From the NCBI GenBank assembly GCA_947471505.1, contig CANIWM010000020.1:1-64000 (forward strand): a stretch of DNA of 64,000 nucleotides, written 5' to 3'. The notes under the pieces were generated by a model. That model had not been told where the DNA came from, made no database searches, and saw nothing but the letters and a program-made list of their open reading frames with translations. A program made the translations under genes and the position numbers. The DNA is from Chthoniobacteraceae bacterium. GTDB lineage: Bacteria > Verrucomicrobiota > Verrucomicrobiia > Chthoniobacterales > Chthoniobacteraceae. Below, in pieces: positions 1 through 8,412 of the stretch. Numbering within the stretch: position 1 is the stretch's first letter; every line of letters begins with the position of its first letter.

Positions 1-348
1 CGTCCCGCGCTGATGCGCGCCCGTTTTTGCCCATTCCGCTTTTGTTCCGTCTCCATTCCGCTTTTGTTCCGGCCCCGACATATGCCGAAGCTCGACGGCA
101 TCTCGCTCGTCCGCGCACTGCGTGCAGGCGGCAGTCGCATCCGGGTGATGATGGTTTCCGGCTCGCTGATGGAGCGCGATTTACCCGCCGACCTTGTGCA
201 TGAAATCGCCGTCGCGATCCCGAAGCCCGCCCGCATGTGCGAGCTGATCAATGGCGTCGCGTGCGCACTTCGCGCCCAAGCCGGCGAGCCAGCAAAGGAG
301 AGCATCGCCGCCATCTTCCACACCGCCACACGCAACACACTCCAATGA
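1..348 (+). pseudogene. truncated response-regulator receiver fragment
   Basis: The frame is open from the window edge. From the ATG at 82 it encodes the second half of a CheY-like receiver domain: a MPKLDG motif, a VSG strand end carrying the conserved Ser/Thr position, and an IPKP motif carrying the conserved Lys-Pro. The phospho-acceptor Asp, normally three residues before MP, is replaced by Pro, and the preceding residues look like no receiver N-terminus. The DNA there is a perfect 19-bp direct repeat (31-49 and 53-71). I read this as a receiver gene whose 5' half was lost or scrambled. The stop overlaps the next ATG by four bases, so it may still be co-translated with it. A divergent but functional receiver starting outside the window is possible. 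Confidence 0.5.
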
Positions 349-539
349 AATCACTCCGCAAAAACATCCGCGGCCTCGTCACCGCACAAGCCGCCATCAT
401 CGTCGCCGTCATCATCGGGGCCACGGGCATCCTCATCTACGAATGGCACAACGCCCACCACGACAAGGGCGGAAAGAGCGGTGCAAGCGAGCATCACCAC
501 AAAAAGAAACACGAAGAAAAAACCGCCAGCGCAAAGTAA
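345..539 (+). CDS. small membrane protein with His/Lys-rich tail
   Basis: This 64-residue protein has a basic N-terminus (KSLRKNIR), one predicted transmembrane helix at about residues 11-32, and a hydrophilic tail with HNAHHD and HHHKKKHEE clusters. The tail composition suggests metal-ion or polyanion binding, but I recognise no family. The ATG at 345 overlaps the stop of the upstream receiver fragment (ATGA), which fixes the start and suggests translational coupling. A second His/Lys-rich envelope protein follows 41 bp downstream, and a metal-type RND efflux operon lies 2 kb away. Function unknown; a role in metal buffering at the membrane is only an inference from composition and location. 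Confidence 0.6.
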   Translation: MKSLRKNIRGLVTAQAAIIVAVIIGATGILIYEWHNAHHDKGGKSGASEHHHKKKHEEKTASAK

Positions 540-580
540 CGCGCATATCCATTTCCCCAAAACAAACACACCACATCAAT

Positions 581-904
581 ATGAACATCCATACCACTAT
601 CAAACGCCTCGGCGCATTCATCCTCGTCGGCAGCATCGCAGCGTTCACCGCATTTGCGGCAGACAAAGCAGCACCAGCGGATAGCAGCGCAGCGACCACT
701 CCCGCACCTGCCCCAGCAAAGCCGCACCACGCTAAAAAGCACCGCGCTGGAAAACATCGCGTAGCGAAGCGTCCAGCAAAGCACGCTCGTAAACATGCCA
801 AGAAACCTACGGCGCACGCGAAGCGCACCGCACGCCGGGCACATCACAAAAGCCACGCAAAGCCCGCGCCTGCCGCGCCTGCCGCGCCCGCTGAGACGAA
901 GTAA
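581..904 (+). CDS. secreted Lys/His/Ala-rich basic protein
   Basis: The predicted protein has 107 residues. Residues 1-26 form a signal peptide with an AFA-AD cleavage site. The mature part is low complexity: an Ala/Pro stretch, then KKHRAGKH, RVAKRPAKH and KKPTAHAK-type units resembling histone-H1-like or polycationic tails, ending in APAAPA repeats. No enzyme motif is visible. The start at 581 is chosen because the signal peptide begins there; the same frame runs open upstream to 251 but encodes an unlikely sequence. It could bind surface polysaccharide, nucleic acid or metal. The low-complexity character makes homology assignment unsafe. Confidence 0.6.
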   Translation: MNIHTTIKRLGAFILVGSIAAFTAFAADKAAPADSSAATTPAPAPAKPHHAKKHRAGKHRVAKRPAKHARKHAKKPTAHAKRTARRAHHKSHAKPAPAAPAAPAETK

Positions 905-924
905 AACAACCCACCCAAAAAGTC

Positions 925-955
925 GCCGCCGCCGACATACACCGTCGGCGGCGGC
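925..955. terminator. strong GC hairpin after the Lys/His-rich gene
   Basis: Arms GCCGCCGCCGAC (925-936) and GTCGGCGGCGGC (944-955) are perfectly complementary over 12 bp with a 7-nt loop. There is no T-run on the + side; five A residues precede the left arm, which would be the U-tract of a minus-strand transcript. It sits 20 bp after the stop at 904 and before the NHL gene, so it may limit read-through. Confidence 0.4.
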
Positions 956-1042
956 GCAGGGCGTGCGTTCGATAACGAAAGCGTGCATATTTTACCCCAT
1001 GCCCGTTCACAAACCCGCGCTATGCTGTCCCCACATTCCTTT

Positions 1043-2440
1043 ATGAACAAAACCATCACCGCCCTGATCTCGCTCATTTCGCTCACCCTCGGACATGCGA
1101 CGGAGTTCACGGATTTTTGCGCCAGCATGGGCACCGTGACGAACCTCGTCGGCATCCACCAAGCGGCGACGAATGACGCGAACGGATTCGCGATCAATTT
1201 TTGGCAGTCGGGATTTGAAGGCGCGAACGCGGCGAGCGTCGCGCTGTCGAACCCGCACATGGCGCAGGCGGATGCGTTTGGGAACGTGTACATCGCCGAC
1301 AAATCCAGTCACACCGTCCTGAAGCTTGCGGCGGATGGCACCATCCACACCATCGCAGGCATCCACACGGCGGGGTTTAATGGCGACGGCCCAGCGCAGG
1401 GCAACGCGCTGCAAATCAGCAATCCAAACGGGCTCTACGTTTTCCCCGACGGCACGGTGTTCATCCTCGATCCGGGCAATCACCGCATCCGCCGCATCGG
1501 CACGGACGGCGTGATGACGACGGTGGTGAACGACCCGGACCCGAACTGGTATCCCTCGGGCCGCGCGTTGTGGGTGCAGCCTGACGAGCAGCTTATTTAC
1601 TACACGAATGAATTTGCGCCCGTGCCGCCCAGCATCATCGCGGATGGCGCGACGGTGAAAAAATGGACGCCCGCTGGCGGCATCGAAGTCGTGTGTGAAA
1701 AGGCGGTGGGCTTTCGCAATCCCGGCAACCTCGCGGTGAACCCGATTGATGGAAAACTCTACGTGTGCGACCGCGCGGAGGAAGACCTCACGAAGGTCGA
1801 GATCGGCATGTGGCGAATTGACGGCTTCAACGCCCGCACACGCATGACGGGGAATGTGTACAACAGCTTCCCAGTGGATGGGCAGCCCGCGCTCACGAGC
1901 TTTGTGGACCAGCCGCGTGGCATCGCATTCTTCGCAAACGGTGCGTATTTGCTGTGCGGGCACAAAAACGGGAACGTCTATTATATCAGCACTACCGGGC
2001 AGATTTACCTTTACCTCCACGGACGCGCGACAAAGGACTACTACAACCTCACGAACGGCCTGCACCCACCACTCACGGGCCTCGCGCCGAACGGGCAAGA
2101 GTGGTTCAGCCAGCCTCGCGCCGTCACCCTCGCGCCCAACGGAAACATCCTCGTCGTCGGTGCCGATAGCGGCTTCGTGTTCCAAGTCGGGAACGCCACG
2201 ACGCCACATCTGCCGAGCGATTTACACATCACCACAAAGGACGCGACGGGCGCGCTGCTAAACTGGAGCGGGCAATACAGCCGAGGCTACCGCGTGCAGC
2301 ACACGTCCACACTTTCGCCGCCAAATTGGCAAACCGTCGGCGCAGCCCCCGGCACTCCGGCAGGCGTGCCGTCGCTCTTCCACGATGCCGCCGCAGGCGT
2401 GGAGACGCAGGGCTTTTACCGGCTGCTGCCCTCGCTGTGA
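1043..2440 (+). CDS. secreted NHL-repeat beta-propeller protein
   Basis: The protein has 465 residues. The start at 1043 gives a clean signal peptide (residues 1-19, ending LTLGHA). The body has NHL-type repeats, recognisable as A-G-NVYIAD-HTVLKL, NGLYVFPDGTVFILD-NHRIRRI and similar blades between about residues 60 and 390. The C-terminal 75 residues form a small beta module with LLNWSG, YRVQHTSTL, W and GFYRL landmarks, a C-terminal layout I associate with secreted verrucomicrobial proteins. NHL propellers usually bind ligands or partner proteins; no catalytic residues are evident. It is transcribed alone, between the His/Lys-rich genes and the efflux operon. Confidence 0.75.
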   Translation: MNKTITALISLISLTLGHATEFTDFCASMGTVTNLVGIHQAATNDANGFAINFWQSGFEGANAASVALSNPHMAQADAFGNVYIADKSSHTVLKLAADGTIHTIAGIHTAGFNGDGPAQGNALQISNPNGLYVFPDGTVFILDPGNHRIRRIGTDGVMTTVVNDPDPNWYPSGRALWVQPDEQLIYYTNEFAPVPPSIIADGATVKKWTPAGGIEVVCEKAVGFRNPGNLAVNPIDGKLYVCDRAEEDLTKVEIGMWRIDGFNARTRMTGNVYNSFPVDGQPALTSFVDQPRGIAFFANGAYLLCGHKNGNVYYISTTGQIYLYLHGRATKDYYNLTNGLHPPLTGLAPNGQEWFSQPRAVTLAPNGNILVVGADSGFVFQVGNATTPHLPSDLHITTKDATGALLNWSGQYSRGYRVQHTSTLSPPNWQTVGAAPGTPAGVPSLFHDAAAGVETQGFYRLLPSL

Positions 2441-2526
2441 TGAGATGATAACTCGGGCGTAAGGGAAATATGACGTGAGTCGTTAATGAAATAGTGGCTA
2501 CTGTCGGACTTGGATTTCTCCATTTT

Positions 2527-2994
2527 ATGAAACGCACACACATCATCCTCGCCGCGCTCGCGGCTTTCACCATCACCGCCACCGCCGACGACGCGCCCGT
2601 AAAGGGCATGAATAAAATTCCCGCCGCCGCTGCCGAGGGGCTCAAAAAATATGCCGCTGACCACGTGATGAAAATCGAAGAAGTCTCCACGGAGAAGCAC
2701 GGGAAAGTCACGGTCTATGAGGCCGTGCTGACTGCGCCGGGCAAGCCAAACCACGAAGTCGCCGTGACTGCGGACGGCAAGGTGAAAGGCGAAGAAGAAA
2801 CAGTGGAGCTCGCGACCGTGCCAGATGCGCCGCGCAAGGCGATCGAGGCGGGATTGCCCAAGGGCAGCAAGCTTCAGCGCGTGATGAAGATTCAGGAAGA
2901 CGGCGTGGTGACTTACGAAGCCGCCTACGTGAACGCGAAGGGGAAAGTCACAGAAGTCGCTTATTTAGAAGACGGGAAGGTTGCGCCCGAGTAA
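2527..2994 (+). CDS. PepSY-like periplasmic protein, first gene of efflux operon
   Basis: This 155-residue protein has a signal peptide (residues 1-20, ITATA-DD) followed by two PepSY-like half-repeats. Each half carries an alpha-helical segment (IPAAAAEGLKKYA; VPDAPRKAIEAGL) and then a YEA strand (VTVYEAVL; VTYEAAYV) and a V-V--DGKV strand. The ATG at 2527 is chosen over the in-frame ATG at 2494 because it starts the signal peptide. The next gene begins 9 bp downstream, so it is very likely co-transcribed with the TolC/HlyD/RND genes. It is a paralog of the proteins at 14725 and 16189. PepSY-like periplasmic proteins are often linked to metal or envelope stress, but the exact role is unknown. 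Confidence 0.75.
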   Translation: MKRTHIILAALAAFTITATADDAPVKGMNKIPAAAAEGLKKYAADHVMKIEEVSTEKHGKVTVYEAVLTAPGKPNHEVAVTADGKVKGEEETVELATVPDAPRKAIEAGLPKGSKLQRVMKIQEDGVVTYEAAYVNAKGKVTEVAYLEDGKVAPE

Positions 2995-3003
2995 GACGCA
3001 CGC

Positions 3004-4290
3004 ATGACACTTCGCCTCGCCACTACGACTGCGCTCGCTTTTGCCTGCGCGGGATGCCTCCACTTTGACTCCAAGCCGCTCGACCCATCGCGCCGCGCTG
3101 CCCGCCTGACGAGCCGCGAGCTCGCCAGCAAGACGTGGACGCTTCGCGCGCTGACAGATGAAGCCATCGCCAACAGCGCAGACATCGCGCTGGCTCGCGC
3201 ACAGTATGCCACGGCGAAGGCGGCGCTCGGCACGGCGGGCGAACGGCCCAATCCGACTGTGGCGATTTCCCCGCAGATCATCACGCCGACGACTTCGTGG
3301 ATCGCGAATACGTATGGCGTGGATTTCGACTGGACCTTCGAGACTGCCGATAAGCGCGCCCGGCGCATGGATGTGGCGCACGCCACAGCGCGAGTCGCGG
3401 CGGCAGGCGTCATCGAGGCGACGTGGAAAGTGCGCGCCGCAGTGCGGAAGGCGATGCTCGACTTGTCGGCGGCGGAGCGCAAAACGGCCCTGCTCAAAGA
3501 AGTCACCGGCAAGCAAAGCGAGGTGATCAAGTTGATCGAAGAGCGCATCAAAGCCGGAGCCGTCTCCGCGCTGGAAACTGCGCAGCCGCGCATCCTCGCC
3601 GCGCAACTCCGATTGCAGGGTTCCGACGCTGCGAAGTCTGCCGCGCTCGCCCGCGCCGCGCTGGCCGAGTCGCTCACGATGAGCACCAGCGGGCTGGCGG
3701 GTGCGAAGTTTTCCTTCGCCGCATTCGAGGGCATTCCGGGGAAAAGGATCGCGCACCGCAAAGCCGCGCTCACCCATCGTGCGGATGTGGTCGCCGCGCT
3801 CGCCGACTACGCCGCTGCCGAGGCGACGCTTCGTCTCGAAGTCGCGAAGCAGTATCCCGACATCCATCTCAATCCCGGCTACCAGCTCGACGCGGGCGAG
3901 AATAAGTGGACGGTCGGCATCGGTCTGACGCTCCCCATTTTGAACCAAAACAAAGGCCCCATCGCCGAGGCAGAAGCGAAGCGGAAGGAAGTCGCTGCGA
4001 AGTTCGACACCGTGCAGGCCAAGGTGCTCGCAGACTGCGACCGCGCCGCTGCCGGAGTCACCGCCGCGCGTGCGAAACTGGCGACGACGGATGATCTCCT
4101 CACCGAGCAAGGCACCCAAATCGAAAGCCTCAGCCGCATCCTCGCCGCTGGCGAAGGCGATAAAATTGCGCTCCTCAGCGCCGAAGTCGAACGCGCCACC
4201 ACGCGCATCTCGCGCCTCGACGCCATCGTAGAACTCCACGCCGCACTCGGCGCGCTAGAGGAAGCGACGCAGACGCCGCTCGAAAAATGA
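3004..4290 (+). CDS. TolC-family outer-membrane efflux lipoprotein (CzcC/CusC type)
   Basis: This 428-residue protein has a lipoprotein-type leader with Cys at residue 19 (FACAGC) followed by two long coiled-coil repeats typical of outer-membrane efflux channels: A-AQYATAKAALGTAGERPNP in the first half and YAAAEATLRLEVAKQYPDIHLNPGY in the second. It should form the trimeric exit duct of the RND pump encoded by the next two genes. Its TGA overlaps the ATG of the adaptor gene by four bases. Length is normal for the CzcC/CusC branch. The family assignment is firm; the substrate is not. Confidence 0.85.
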   Translation: MTLRLATTTALAFACAGCLHFDSKPLDPSRRAARLTSRELASKTWTLRALTDEAIANSADIALARAQYATAKAALGTAGERPNPTVAISPQIITPTTSWIANTYGVDFDWTFETADKRARRMDVAHATARVAAAGVIEATWKVRAAVRKAMLDLSAAERKTALLKEVTGKQSEVIKLIEERIKAGAVSALETAQPRILAAQLRLQGSDAAKSAALARAALAESLTMSTSGLAGAKFSFAAFEGIPGKRIAHRKAALTHRADVVAALADYAAAEATLRLEVAKQYPDIHLNPGYQLDAGENKWTVGIGLTLPILNQNKGPIAEAEAKRKEVAAKFDTVQAKVLADCDRAAAGVTAARAKLATTDDLLTEQGTQIESLSRILAAGEGDKIALLSAEVERATTRISRLDAIVELHAALGALEEATQTPLEK

Positions 4291-5315
4291 AAAAAGTCGC
4301 CCATTTTATTCTCATCGTCCTCACGCTGGTCGCGCTCTCGTGGGCACTGTGGCGTGGCTTGAAGCTCAAGCACGAAGCCGCTGGTGACCACGAAGGTGTC
4401 GTCCCGCCCGAGGCGGCTGCGGAAGAAGAAGCGGAGCACGAGGATTTCGTCGTCACGCTGGAGAAGGAAAAGTGGAAGGCTGCGGGCGTGGAAATGGCGG
4501 AGCCGGAGAAGGCGGAACTTGCAGTGCAACGCATCGCGTTTGGCCGAGTGCTGGACCCTTCGCCGCTTGTCGCGCTGGACGGCGAACTCGCGGCGGCGGA
4601 AGCGGCAATCGCGGCTTCGCGGGCGGAGTATGACCGTGCGAAAAAGCTCATGGCGGTCGGCGGCGGCACTTCGCCGAAAGTCTTTGAGACTGCGGAGGCG
4701 ACGTTCCACGCGGATGAAATCAAGCAGAGTAATCTGCACCGGCAATCCGCGCTGCAATGGGGTGCGGCGATGCCTGCGAGCGATGCGGAGAAGCGGCGCG
4801 TCTTTGTAGAATCGCTCGTGAATGGCGACTTGGCGCTGGTGCGTGTGGACCTTTTGCCCGGCGACGCCATCACCGATGCACCACGCGCTGCGCGTCTGCT
4901 GGTCATGGGGCGCGAGGCGCAGCCCATTTCGACGACGCACATTTCCGCCTCCGCCGATGCCGACGCGAAGACGCAGGCGCAGGGCTATATTATATTGGTG
5001 GAGAAGCCGCCGTTCCCTCTTCGCCCCGGCATGGCACTTACGGCTTGGCTGGAGCTTCCTGAGAAACCGCGCGCGGGCTTTTTGCTCCCGCGCTCAGCGG
5101 TGCTGCGGCACGACGGACGGACTTGGGTTTTTGTGCAGGCGGAGACGGAGAAGTTTGTGCGCACGCCCATCACGCTCGATTCGCCGTCGGAAAAAGGCTG
5201 GTTCATCGCGGCGGATGCGGGGCTGAAAGCGGATGACCTGCTCGTCGTCGAAGGCCCGCAAATCTTGCTCTCCGAGGAGATGAAAGCGGCGGCGGGAACT
5301 GCGGGGGAGGAATAA
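4287..5315 (+). CDS. RND efflux periplasmic adaptor (HlyD/CzcB type)
   Basis: The 342-residue adaptor has one N-terminal membrane anchor (about residues 6-22) followed by an acidic linker rich in Glu and containing two His (HEAAGDHEG, EEEAEHEDF). After that come a membrane-fusion core with an alpha-hairpin (AAAEAAIAASRAEYDRAKKL), a beta-barrel domain and a C-terminal domain (LLPRSAVLRHDGRTWVFV). It should bridge the RND pump and the TolC-type channel in the periplasm. It is shorter than many CzcB proteins. Four-base overlap with the channel gene and a one-base gap to the pump gene mark one operon. The acidic/His linker could hold metal ions, which is inference. Confidence 0.85.
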   Translation: MKKVAHFILIVLTLVALSWALWRGLKLKHEAAGDHEGVVPPEAAAEEEAEHEDFVVTLEKEKWKAAGVEMAEPEKAELAVQRIAFGRVLDPSPLVALDGELAAAEAAIAASRAEYDRAKKLMAVGGGTSPKVFETAEATFHADEIKQSNLHRQSALQWGAAMPASDAEKRRVFVESLVNGDLALVRVDLLPGDAITDAPRAARLLVMGREAQPISTTHISASADADAKTQAQGYIILVEKPPFPLRPGMALTAWLELPEKPRAGFLLPRSAVLRHDGRTWVFVQAETEKFVRTPITLDSPSEKGWFIAADAGLKADDLLVVEGPQILLSEEMKAAAGTAGEE

Positions 5316-5316
5316 G

Positions 5317-8300
5317 ATGCTGACCGCAATCGTCCGCCTCTCGCTGCGTCATCGCGGCATCGTGTTGGCGCTCTCGCTCGTGCTGCTTGGCTGGGGTGGC
5401 TACGTGGCGTCGCAGGCTTCGCTCGATGTGTTCCCGGAGTTCGTGCAGCCGCAAGTGACCATTCAGGCCGAAGCGCCCGGCCTCTCGCCTGAGCAGGTGG
5501 AAACGCTCGTCACGCGGCCCGTGGAGAATGCCGTGAACGGTGCCTCCGACCTCGAAGCCGTCCGCTCGGAAAGCATCCAAGGTCTGTGCGTCGTCACCGC
5601 CGTTTTCAAACCCAGCGCCGACATCCATCTCGCCCGCCAAGCTCTCTCGGAGCGGCTCGGCACGCTCGCTCGCCAGCTCCCGGATGGCGTGAACGCGCCG
5701 ACGATGTCGCCCCTCGTTTCGTCCACGATGGACTTGCTGAAAGTCGGCATGATTTCTGACAAACTCACGCCCCGCGAGCTGCGGACCTTTGCCGACTGGA
5801 CGCTGAAGCCGAGCCTGCTAGCCGTCCCCGGCGTCGCGGGAACGAACGTCTTCGGCGGCGAAGTCGAGCAACTCCAAGTGCAAGTCCTGCCGGAAAAACT
5901 CGCCGCATTTGATCTCACCGTCACCGACATTCTCGACGCCGCCAAAGCCGCGACCGGCGTGCGCGGAGCGGGCTTCGTGGACACGCCCGCACAGCGCGTC
6001 GTCATCCAGACCGACGGGCAAATGTTCACGCCCGCAGAGCTGGGCGAAGTCGTCGTGCGTAAGGGAACGCCCGTCGTCCGCATCCGCGATGTCGCGAACG
6101 TCGTGCTGGGTGCAGAGCCGAAATTTGGCGACACGCTCGTGATGGGCAAACCCGCCGTCTTGCTCACGCTGCGCAGCCAATACGGCGCGAACACGCTAAG
6201 CGTTACGCACGCGCTAGAACACGCGCTGGAGCAGATGAAGCCTGCGTTTGCGAAGAATGGAATCACGCTTTACCCGCGCCTGCACCGCCCCGCGACGTTC
6301 ATCGAGACGGCGCTGGCAAACGTCGGGCACTCGCTGCTCATCGGCGGCACGCTCGTCGGCATTATCCTGCTGCTCTTCCTGCTCGATCTGCGCACGGCGC
6401 TCATCTCGTTTATGAGCATCCCACTCTCGCTGCTCACGGCGGTGCTCGTGCTGGATTGGTTCGGCGTCGCGCTGAATACGATGACGCTCGGCGGCTTCGC
6501 AGTCGCCATTGGCGTCGTCGTGGATGATGCGATTATTGACGTGGAAAATATTCTGCGGCGGCTGCGAGAGAACGCGTCTGTTTCCACGCATCGCTCGCTC
6601 GCCCGCGTCGTCCTTGATGCCTCCATCGAAGTGCGCGGCGCGGTCGTCTATGCGACGCTCATCGTGTGCGTCGTCTTCCTGCCGGTGCTCACGATGTCCG
6701 GCTTGCAAGGGCGCTTCTTCGCCCCGCTCGGCGTCGCCTTTATCCTCTCTACGCTGGCCTCGCTCGCCGTCGCCCTCACCGTCACGCCTGCGCTGTGCCT
6801 CATGCTGCTTAGCGGCGCGAAGCAGCACGCCGAGCCCGCGTGGATTCGCTGGATGAAAATCCTCCACCGCGACTGGTGCCTCTTCTTCGCCCGCTGGCCC
6901 AAGCTCACCGCGCTCTTCGCACTCGCGCTTGCAGGCGGCTCGCTCTTCCTCGCGCGCGATTTTGGCGGCGAGCTGTTGCCGGAGTTTCGCGAAGGGCACT
7001 TCGTCGCCCAGCTCTCGCTGCGGCCCGGCACGTCGCTGGAGGAGTCTATGCGGGTCGGCAAGCTCGTGTCGGAGCAAATGCTGACGCTCGACCGCATCGC
7101 GACCGTCGAGCAGCAAGTTGGCCGGGCGGAAATGGGCGAGGACACTTGGGGGCCGCACAAGAGCGAGTTTCACATCGAGCTAAAACGCGGCACCACGCCC
7201 GAGCAGGAAATCGCCACGCAAGAAGCCCTCCGTGACATCCTCGACGAAACGCCCGGCGTCACCAGCGAAGTCCTCACTTTCCTCGGCGACCGCATCGGCG
7301 AGACGATCTCCGGCGAGACGGCGCAAGTCGTGGTGAACGTCTTCGGCGACGACCTCGATAAGCTCGACGGCGTCGCCCGCCTCGTGGAAGCCGAACTCGG
7401 CGCGGTGAACGGCAACGCCGACGTGCAAGTGAAAGCCCCGCCCGGCGCTCCCGTCCTCGCCGTCCACCTGCGGCCCGAGCGACTCACGCAATTTGGCTTC
7501 CAGCCGCTCCCCGTGCTGGAGGCCGTGCAGACAGCGTTCCAAGGCGCGGACGTTGCCCAAATGGTGCGCGGCAACCGTATCCACGAACTCGCCGTCATCC
7601 TCGCCGCCGAAGCCCGCCGTGATCCCGAGAGTGTCGGCGATTTGCTCATCGCGAACGGCGACGGCCTGCGCATTCCCCTCCGCCAACTCGCCGACATCGA
7701 GCTGACGAACGGACGCCCCAGCATCCAGCACGACGGAGCCCGCCGCCGCCAAACGGTGACGTGCAACGTGGAGAAGCGCGACGTCTCCAGCTTCACCGAG
7801 GAAGCCCGCAAGCGCATCGAAAAGAGCGTCCATTTGCCCAAAGGCGTCTATCTCGAATGGAGCGGTGCGGCTGGCGAACAAGCCGCCGCCACTCGCGAAC
7901 TCTACGTCCACAGCGGCGTCGCACTGTTCGGCATCCTCATCCTGCTCTCGCTAGTCTTCGGCAGCGCACGCCACGTGTTGCTCGTGCTTTTCAATATCCC
8001 GTTCGCCCTCGTCGGCGGCGTGCTCGCAGTATTTGCGAGCGGCAGCGTGATGAGCATCGGCTCGCTCGTCGGCTTCGTCACGCTCTTCGGAATCAGTATG
8101 CGCAACAGCATCATGCTCCTCTCGCACTACGAGCATCTCGTGCTGGAGGAAGGCGCGCAGTGGAACCTCGAAACCGTCGCCCGTGGAGCCAGCGAGCGCG
8201 TCGTCCCCATCCTCATGACCGCCCTAGTCACCGCCCTCGGCGTGCTCCCGCTCGCCCTCGGCAGCGGCGAAGCCGGACGCGAAATCGAAGGCCCCATGGC

Positions 8301-8412
8301 CATCGTCATCCTCGGCGGCTTGGCCAGCAGCACCGCGCTAAACCTCCTCGTCCTCCCCGCCCTCTGCGCATGGATCGCGCGCTTTAAGAAAAAGGCGGAC
8401 GAGTTCGCGTGA
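5317..8412 (+). CDS. RND efflux pump, CzcA/CusA family
   Basis: At 1031 residues this has the normal length of an RND permease. Visible landmarks are the first membrane helix (GIVLALSLVLLGWGGYV), the D-FPE-V-P-V-IQ-EAPG-S-EQVE block after it, TM4 with GVVVDDAIIDVEN near residues 395-410, and the second-half helix set with SIGSLVGFVTLFGISMRNSIML. TM4 Asp pairs drive proton-coupled export in the family. The sequence matches the heavy-metal branch best (channel and adaptor are of that type), but metal specificity cannot be read from it. The stop abuts the convergent sensor kinase stop with no base between (the two form TGATCA). Confidence 0.88.
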   Translation: MLTAIVRLSLRHRGIVLALSLVLLGWGGYVASQASLDVFPEFVQPQVTIQAEAPGLSPEQVETLVTRPVENAVNGASDLEAVRSESIQGLCVVTAVFKPSADIHLARQALSERLGTLARQLPDGVNAPTMSPLVSSTMDLLKVGMISDKLTPRELRTFADWTLKPSLLAVPGVAGTNVFGGEVEQLQVQVLPEKLAAFDLTVTDILDAAKAATGVRGAGFVDTPAQRVVIQTDGQMFTPAELGEVVVRKGTPVVRIRDVANVVLGAEPKFGDTLVMGKPAVLLTLRSQYGANTLSVTHALEHALEQMKPAFAKNGITLYPRLHRPATFIETALANVGHSLLIGGTLVGIILLLFLLDLRTALISFMSIPLSLLTAVLVLDWFGVALNTMTLGGFAVAIGVVVDDAIIDVENILRRLRENASVSTHRSLARVVLDASIEVRGAVVYATLIVCVVFLPVLTMSGLQGRFFAPLGVAFILSTLASLAVALTVTPALCLMLLSGAKQHAEPAWIRWMKILHRDWCLFFARWPKLTALFALALAGGSLFLARDFGGELLPEFREGHFVAQLSLRPGTSLEESMRVGKLVSEQMLTLDRIATVEQQVGRAEMGEDTWGPHKSEFHIELKRGTTPEQEIATQEALRDILDETPGVTSEVLTFLGDRIGETISGETAQVVVNVFGDDLDKLDGVARLVEAELGAVNGNADVQVKAPPGAPVLAVHLRPERLTQFGFQPLPVLEAVQTAFQGADVAQMVRGNRIHELAVILAAEARRDPESVGDLLIANGDGLRIPLRQLADIELTNGRPSIQHDGARRRQTVTCNVEKRDVSSFTEEARKRIEKSVHLPKGVYLEWSGAAGEQAAATRELYVHSGVALFGILILLSLVFGSARHVLLVLFNIPFALVGGVLAVFASGSVMSIGSLVGFVTLFGISMRNSIMLLSHYEHLVLEEGAQWNLETVARGASERVVPILMTALVTALGVLPLALGSGEAGREIEGPMAIVILGGLASSTALNLLVLPALCAWIARFKKKADEFA

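Noticed and set aside
1007-2209. 400-residue minus-strand frame over the NHL gene
   Set aside because: Antisense to a protein with signal peptide and clear NHL repeats; composition is Arg/Val shadow-like.
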